A program made the position numbers and the translations under genes. This document shows positions 57,601 to 64,000 of a stretch of 64,000 bases of DNA, one piece after another. The notes beneath the pieces are model-generated. The model did no database searches. It worked only from the letters and a program-made list of their open reading frames with translations, and was not told the origin of the DNA. This DNA comes from Sphaerulina vaccinii (lineage: Eukaryota > Ascomycota > Dothideomycetes > Mycosphaerellales > Mycosphaerellaceae): NCBI GenBank assembly GCA_022570795.1, contig JAKUDP010000002.1, positions 3,257,632 through 3,321,631 of the forward strand. Direction: 5' to 3'. Numbering within the stretch: position 1 is the stretch's first letter; the number at the start of each line of letters is the position of its first letter.

Positions 57601-59799
57601 ATTAATAAAACTAGTAGCGGCAAAAGTCTCCTATATTTATTACCTAGCTTTACTTTTAAGACTAATTTATATATTATTATAACTCCTAGAGTTACTTTAA
57701 GTACTAATTTATATAATAGAGCTAAGGAACTAGATCTAAATCCTAGTACTATAAGAGATACTCCTTCTAGTAATACTAATTTATTTTTTATTAATATAGA
57801 AGATCTTAATACTAATAAGCTAGATACTATTATAAATACTTATAAAAACTATAGTAGAGAAGTTTTTATCTATATAGACGAGGTATATCTATTTTTATTA
57901 GAAAAGAACTTTCGATTAGAACTAAAATACTTTAAGACTTTACTAAAATATAAAGCTAATATAATACTATTAACTACTACTCTTCCTAATAGCCTACTTA
58001 ATATTCTAGAAAGTACTTTAAATATTAAAGGCTATACTAAAGTAATTAGAGGTATAAGTAATAGAGAAGATATTAGTTATATAAAATTATATTTTAAAAA
58101 AAAAAAAGAAAAACTAACTATTCTAAAAAATACTATAGCTAAAATTACTAGAGAAGATATAGACTCTAGAAATAAAATTCTTATATTTATTAATAGTAAA
58201 GCTAAAGGCGAAGAAATTAGTTTAGAGCTAAGAGTTAATTTTATCTATAGTAAAAAGGAAAACTTAGATACTATTTTAAAAGAATTTCTAGAATCTAATA
58301 GTAGTAGAGTACTAATAACTACTAGTATATTAGAAGTAGGTCTCGATCTACCTAATATTAAATATACTATTAATCTAGAGCCTATATTTAGTTTTATTAG
58401 TATAGTCTAAGCTAGTAGTAGAATTAGAAGTTAAGGTACTAGTTATATTATTTCTAGAGAACCTACTAAATATAAAATAGATACTATTAGATAAGATACT
58501 CTATTAAAAGATATTAATTTAGTAGTAGATATAAATAAATTTAGAAAGTTAGATAGACTATACTATAGTCTATTTAGTATAGAAACTAAGTATTTTAGAA
58601 TTTCTATTAGTTTATTTCTAGATAATACTATTATTAGATATTCTACTTATAGTACTAATAAATACTCTCTTTGCCTAGAGTCTAGTAGAATATTAGAAGA
58701 AATAAGTAATCTAGAAGAAGAAGAAGCTAAAAGTAATAATTATAATCTACTTTTATTAGAAGAAAAAGTAGTAGACTACTATAGTAACTATTACTTCTAT
58801 TATCTAGTAGATTCTTATTATACTAGTAGTTATAAGTATAATATTTAAAATTGTAATAGAGCTAATAGTAATAAAGAATATATTAGTTTAGTTAAAAAAA
58901 TTAAAAAAACTATAGTAGAAAATAATTTTATTAAAAAAAATATAGCTTATTTTAGATACCTATTATCTAAGAACCTTTATACTACTCTAATTAGTAAATA
59001 TAATATAGTAGAAAATAAATATTTAATAGAAGATTATATCTATTTTATTATAGCTATTTTCTACTTAAATAAAAAAGTTCTAAAAAATATTTTTAAAACT
59101 ATTAGTAATCTAGAGAATATTAGTTTCTTTATAGAAAGACTCCTTACTTCTACTACTATATATAATATAGAAACTACTAGAATAGTAGATATTATTAATA
59201 ATCTAAAAATAATAGAGCTTATAAAAACTCTAGAAAATTACTATACTAGAAAGAAATCTATTCTAGATATAGATAAAAACTTAATAATTCCTAGTAGTAG
59301 CTCTAGTAGTACTACTATAGAAACTAATATAGATAATACTAGTATTATTAGAGAAGATTCTATACTAGAAGAAGACAAAGAAGAAAAAGAAGAAAAAAAA
59401 GAAGCTTTAGATAATACTATAATAGAAGAAGAAAAAAAAAAACTAGATACTTCTAGTTTAGATTTAGATATTCCTCTACCTAGCTCTAATAGTTCTAATC
59501 TAGAAGATAATAGATTAGAAACTTCTAGTCTAGATATAGATTTAGATATTCCTTTACCTAGTTCTAATAGTCCTCTAACTCCTAGAGCTTTAGTAGAGTT
59601 AGAAAAGTTTAATTCTATATCTAATTCTATTAATTATAGTAGTTTTTTAAAAAATACTTTTAATAATTTTAGTACTAGTAGAAAAGAAACTACTATAGAA
59701 TCTAGTAGTAGTAGAAAGTACTATAAGAATATTAGTTTAGATACTACTAATAAAAATAGAGAAAAAAAATTATCTAAAAAAAATAGAAAAAATAAATAA
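54629..59799 (+). pseudogene. RIP-inactivated telomere-linked RecQ-type helicase (TLH-like)
   Basis: About 1700 codons readable on the plus strand if RIP-type TAA/TAG codons are read through. The start appears as ATA (54629), an ATG converted by TpG to TpA. One frame change is needed near 57.0 kb. At about 56.75-57.0 kb is the conserved N-terminal region of fungal subtelomeric helicases (SRGPLREIELTTI, then NIRYLSSRLSKL). Helicase motifs follow: Walker A TSSGKSLLY (57613), IDEVYLF (DExx box, 57874), TTTLP (motif III), ILIFINSKAKGEE, RVLITTSILEVGLDLPNI (motif V) and QASSRIR-like motif VI near 58410. A low-complexity acidic/Ser-rich C-terminus contains two copies of a LDIPLPSSNS element. Such genes typically lie next to chromosome ends; dispersed copies also occur. 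Confidence 0.7.
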
Positions 59800-59859
59800 A
59801 AGTAATAGAAATAGATATTAAATAGAAATATAATTTATTATATAAAATTTAGAGTTATA

Positions 59860-62800
59860 CTATAGTAGTATAGTAGTTAGTACTATACTACTAATAATAC
59901 TTAACTAGTATTATATAGCTTAGAGTCTATATATATAAAAATCTATATTTCTTTTTCTATTTTACTTTCTTAAAATATTTTAAAAATCTATACTAAAAAG
60001 ATTAACTATTATACTATTTATACTATACTACTCTAGTAACTCTCTACTATTTAAAATATCTTCTACTCTTATTATTAAAGATTTTATTAATAATTTTATT
60101 AATAATTACTCTATAGTCTCTTCTATAAGACTAGATAAGACTTTAGAAGTTCTAATTACTAAATATAATAGTAGAAACTTACTAAAAGAAGTAGAATATC
60201 TAAATAAATTAAAAGTTATATATTATTTTAATAGATTAGACTATAAAGATTCTTCTATCTCTAAAAAGTATAAAAGTACTATAATAAATAATAAGTCTAA
60301 AATAGTATTTCTACTAATCTAATTTATAGAACTTTTTAATAGTAAAAGTTCTAGTATTCTAGACTTAGACTATACTAAAGATTCTAGTATATCTACTATT
60401 AATAAAAAACTAGAAAAATAGTTAAAAGATTTTAGTCTATCTACTATAAATAAAAAACTAGAAAAAAAGTTAGTAGCTCTAAACTACTATTTTTTAATCT
60501 ATTCTATAATTTTTAAAAATAATAGTAAGTAAACTTCTTCTATAACTAAAATATATTATACTAACTATTCTAGATTTTATTAGAAGTTTTATAGAAAAAA
60601 AAATTTATTCTATTTCTTTTATAGAAAAGACTAGAAGTCTATATTCTACTACTTCTTTAGTAGAAGAAGAAACTAAAATAGATATATTTACTAGGGATTA
60701 CTACTTTCTAAAAGATTTAAACTATTTAAACTATAACTATACTAGAAAAAAAAAAAAGGCTTTTAAAAATAGAATTAAAAAAGAATATACTTTAGATACT
60801 ATTATAGAAAGTATTAACTTCTTTATAGACTTAGAAGAAAACTAGTATAAATAGGTTAATATATTAGATAGTATTAGTTTTAGAGTAGCTTATAGTAGTA
60901 TATTTATTTAAAGTAGTACTTTTCTATTACTATATTTAACTATATCTTTATATATTTACTATATACTAGTAATAATAATAAACTTTAATAGTATTTAGTA
61001 TAGTAGAATACTATAGTATAAACTATAACTAGAGATAGAACTTATTATTTTAGTATATAGTTCTATAAAATATATTCTATTTTTTTATTATCTATTTATT
61101 ATTATATAGCTATTTAATAAGTATAGAATAGAGTACTAGTATAGGTAGATAAAAGTAAAAGAAAATAACTAGTTTATAAAATTATCTAATAAAATTAGTA
61201 TAAATAGTAGAGTTAGTTTATTAACTTTATTAGTAAAAGTTACTAGAGTATAGTTATTAGTACCTAGCGCTTCTAATACTAGTCCGATTAAGCTCGTATT
61301 TATATATAAGCTATTAGTCCTAGAGGAAAGAATATATTAAGTCTATAGAACTATCTAATAAAGTAAGTATAAATAGTAGAATTAACTTAGCTAAAATATT
61401 TAGACCTAGTATTACTTACTATAGAGGTAATAGGTACTAATACCTTTAGAGACTTAGTACTATATTCTACTTATTAGTATTTAAACTTACTATTTTGAAA
61501 GTTTCGGGCCTATCGGACTACTATCTATACTAATATTTACTTAATAATTAGCTAAAATCGAGTATTTTCGCTATTATAGCCTAGTATAGAGTAGTATAAG
61601 TTCGGATTATATAAGCGACTTTTCTATTATATCCGGAAGGGTCGAAAGTCTATAGAATCTAATTATTAGGCTCGAAATAGCTATCTTTCTAATTTTCGAA
61701 ATTAGTATATAAAATTCGAGTTTTTAATCTAATAGTAGTTATAGGTAGCTATTACTTAAAAAAAAGGTTATTAGGCTAGTTTTAGTCCTAGTTACTAGAA
61801 CTATTAGAAACTTAGTAACTAATTATACTTTCTAGTATCTAAATCTACTATTTTAAGAGTTTCGCGTCTATTAGACTACTACCTATACTAATATTTACTT
61901 AATAATTAGCTAAAATCGAGTATTTTTGCTATTATAGCCTAGTATAGAGTAGTATAAGTTTGGATTATATAAGCGACTTTTCTATTATATCTAGAAGAGT
62001 TAAAAGTCTATAGAATCTAATTATTAGTACTATTAGGCTTAAAATAGCTATTTTTCTAATTTTTAAAATTAGTATATTATTAATTTTTAGCTAAAAAAAG
62101 TATTAGATAGTCTCTATAAGCCTATTTTAAATAATATACTAAATCTAAGTTTGCTATCTTCTTCGTAGAGTACTAGTATCTAGAAAGTAAAAAGAAATAG
62201 AATAAATAATAATACTTAGATATAAAGTAGAAAAATAAACTATTTTATTATCTCTAGAGTTAAATTATATTAGTCTAATAATTATACTATAGTACTAACT
62301 ATACTAAACTAGTACTAGATAGCTTAAGGTCTAGCTATATAAGACTCTATATTTCTTTTTCTATCTTATTTTCTTAAAATATTTTAAAAATCTATATTAA
62401 AAAAATTAACTATTCTACTATTTATACTATACTACTTTAGTAATTCTCTACTATTTAAAATATTTTCTATTTTTACTACTAAAAATTTTATTATTAAATT
62501 TATTAATAATTATTCTATAGTTTCTTCTACTAGATTAGATAAAACTTTAAAAGCTCTAATTAATAAATATAATAGTAAAAACTTATTAGAAGAAATAGAA
62601 TACCTAAATAAAATAAAAGTTATCTACTATTTTAAAAAATTAGACTATAGAGATTCTTCTATTTCTAAGAAGTATAAAAGTACTATAATAGTAACTCTAA
62701 AATAATATTTATACTAATCTAATTTATAGAACTTTTTAAAAATAAAAGTTCTAGTTCTAGTATTCTAGATCTAGACTATACTAAGAACCTTACTCTATCT

Positions 62801-63240
62801 ACTATAAATAAAGAACTAGAAGTAGAGCTAGTAGCTCTAAACTACTATTTTTTAATCTATTCTATAATTTTTAGAAATAATAGTAAATAAATTTCTTTTT
62901 TAACTAAAATATATTATACTAACTATTTTAGATTTTATTAGAAGTTTTATAGAAAAGAAGATCTATTCTATTTCCTTTATAGAAGAGACTAGAGGTCTCT
63001 ATTCTACTACTTCTTTAGTAGAAGAAAAAACTAAAGTAGATCTTTTTAAAAAAAATTATTATTTTCTAAAAAATCTAAATTATTTAAACTATAACTATAG
63101 TAGAGAAGAGAAAGAAGCTATTAAGAGTAGTATTAAAAAAGACTCTACTATCGAATCTATTTTAGAGAGTATTAACTACTTTAGAAAAGTAGAAGATAAC
63201 TAGTATAAATAGATTTATCTATTAGATAGTATTAGTTATT
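59860..63240. repeat. 2.4-kb spaced duplication of a small gene-like unit
   Basis: Sequence from about 59860 to 60905 recurs at about 62275-63240 with a shift of about 2405 bp and scattered transitions (for example TTAACTATT..TTTATACTATACTACT at 60002 and 62406). Both copies can be read through RIP stops as a small lysine-rich protein (text such as SSISKKYKST and NYNYTRKKK-like tails). I recognise no family. It lies just 3' of the helicase relic, so it may be part of the same mobile or subtelomeric unit. Confidence 0.6.
61490..62085. repeat. 362-bp tandem duplication with unequal RIP
   Basis: A unit containing AATCGAGTATTTTCGCTATT begins near 61490 and is repeated 362 bp later. The first copy keeps GC-rich words (CGGATTATATAAGCGAC, CCGGAAGGGTCGAAAG). 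The second has many of these converted (TAGAAGAGTTAAAAG). The two therefore had different RIP exposure or age. Confidence 0.7.
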
Positions 63241-64000
63241 AAAGTAGTATATAGTAGTTTCGAATTCTTTCTATATAGTATTTCTATTATTAAAGTATAG
63301 CTTAGTATACCTACCTTAACTAGTAGACTATATTAAAAAGAATTACTAGTTTATTATCTATTAATATAAAATAGATTCTAAAATTTATATTTAAAAGTAT
63401 TTCTATCTATATACTAACTAACCTATAATATCTATTAGAGTACTATAGTAGTAGGTTTAGAAACTAGTAAATAGAGTTAGATTAAGAGGTTAAAAAGTAT
63501 ATAATATAATATACTACTCTAATAGATTCTACTATAAAATTTAGATATAACTATTTTTATAGTAGCTTAGAGTTTTTAAAAGACCTACTATTACTCTTTT
63601 CTACTTTATATACTATATCTATTATAGAAAATAAATAATCTAGTACTCTAGAAAAGTATAGAGTAAAAAGAAAAAGCTAGTATATACTAATATTATTAGA
63701 CTAACTTAGTAGTTTAGTATTAATAACTTACTTATCTAGTACTTACTTATACTATAATTTATATATTCTATCTACTAGTATATAATAGAATAATTTAGTA
63801 GTATAGAAGTATATAGTAAAAAAAAAATATAGAGTTAAATACTATAGTAATAAATTTAAGTTACTAGTTTAGTATTAATACTTTATCTATCTACTAGTTA
63901 TATATACTATAACTTATATACTCTATTTATTAGTATATAATATAATAATTTTTTATTTTAAAATAGAAAGTAGAAGATACTACTATAGTATATTCTAATA

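Larger units (their letters stand above)
49110..64000. repeat. AT-rich RIP-saturated block 3, runs off the window
   Basis: About 14.9 kb with very low GC, C almost always followed by T (or C/G), and only a handful of CpA or TpG sites. Frames above 60 codons are absent despite the length. CpG survives better than CpA, as expected for RIP that prefers CpA. Subregions: 49110-50550, nothing identified; 50555-52970, 160-bp satellite arrays; 52970-54600, not identified; 54629-59799, helicase relic; 59860-63240, a 2.4-kb duplication. No telomeric TTAGGG tract is visible before the window ends. Confidence 0.85.

Noticed and set aside
63700..64000. Telomere or subtelomere end
   Set aside because: Helicase relic and repeats are suggestive, but no TTAGGG/CCCTAA tract is present before the window ends.

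Overview
This window looks like a chromosome segment of a filamentous ascomycete, probably a Dothideomycete (inference from gene content and codon style). The reasons are: short 47-149 bp introns with GT..AG ends and CTGAC/CTAAC-like branch sites; fungal-only families (HET, DUF3176, 2EXR/F-box-like, UstYa/DUF3328, fungal ABC-A, YAT-type amino-acid permease); and three extremely AT-rich blocks almost stripped of CpA/TpG, the signature of repeat-induced point mutation (RIP).

Layout. 0.8-16.1 kb is a gene-bearing segment: a tandem pair of unknown three-exon paralogs, a small G/Y/W-rich gene, a four-TM MARVEL-like protein, a HET-domain gene with an in-frame stop, two 2EXR/F-box-like genes (the second broken by a 17-bp tandem duplication), the mitochondrial LYR protein Fmc1 and a 1613-aa full ABC-A transporter. 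16.25-20.1 kb is AT block 1, holding a RIP-mutated hAT transposase relic. 21.5-41 kb is a second gene segment: NOSIP-like RING protein, DUF3176 protein, pectate lyase (PL1), amino-acid permease, a decayed S53 tripeptidyl-peptidase, a frameshifted alginate-lyase-like PL7 gene, the Rab GTPase Ypt7, a frameshifted peroxisomal-type alpha/beta hydrolase of the MpaH/AKT2 family, a BTB/zinc-ribbon gene, a four-exon cysteine-rich small secreted protein and a small membrane protein. 42.4-46.2 kb is AT block 2, with a different hAT relic on the minus strand. 46.2-49.1 kb is a small normal-GC island. 49.1-64.0 kb is AT block 3, with a 160-bp satellite array, a RIP-destroyed telomere-linked RecQ-type helicase and 2.4-kb duplications.

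The most interesting system is on the 2.9-kb island at 47.0-49.1 kb. A signal-peptide protein carrying tandem repeats ending in LGG(I/V)W and separated by KR/RR Kex2-type sites (often KREA) lies directly upstream of, and on the same strand as, a five-exon UstYa/DUF3328 gene with two HxxHC motifs. This is the minimal gene pair of a dikaritin-type fungal ribosomal peptide (RiPP) pathway. It appears isolated between RIP-mutated heterochromatin, and its precursor carries an in-frame stop in a repeat.

Most exon structures were worked out by hand from splice sites and reading-frame phase; all phases close. Six of about twenty genes carry a disabling lesion (nonsense, indel, duplication or deletion), most of them not RIP-type. 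That implies either real gene decay or a residue of sequencing error.
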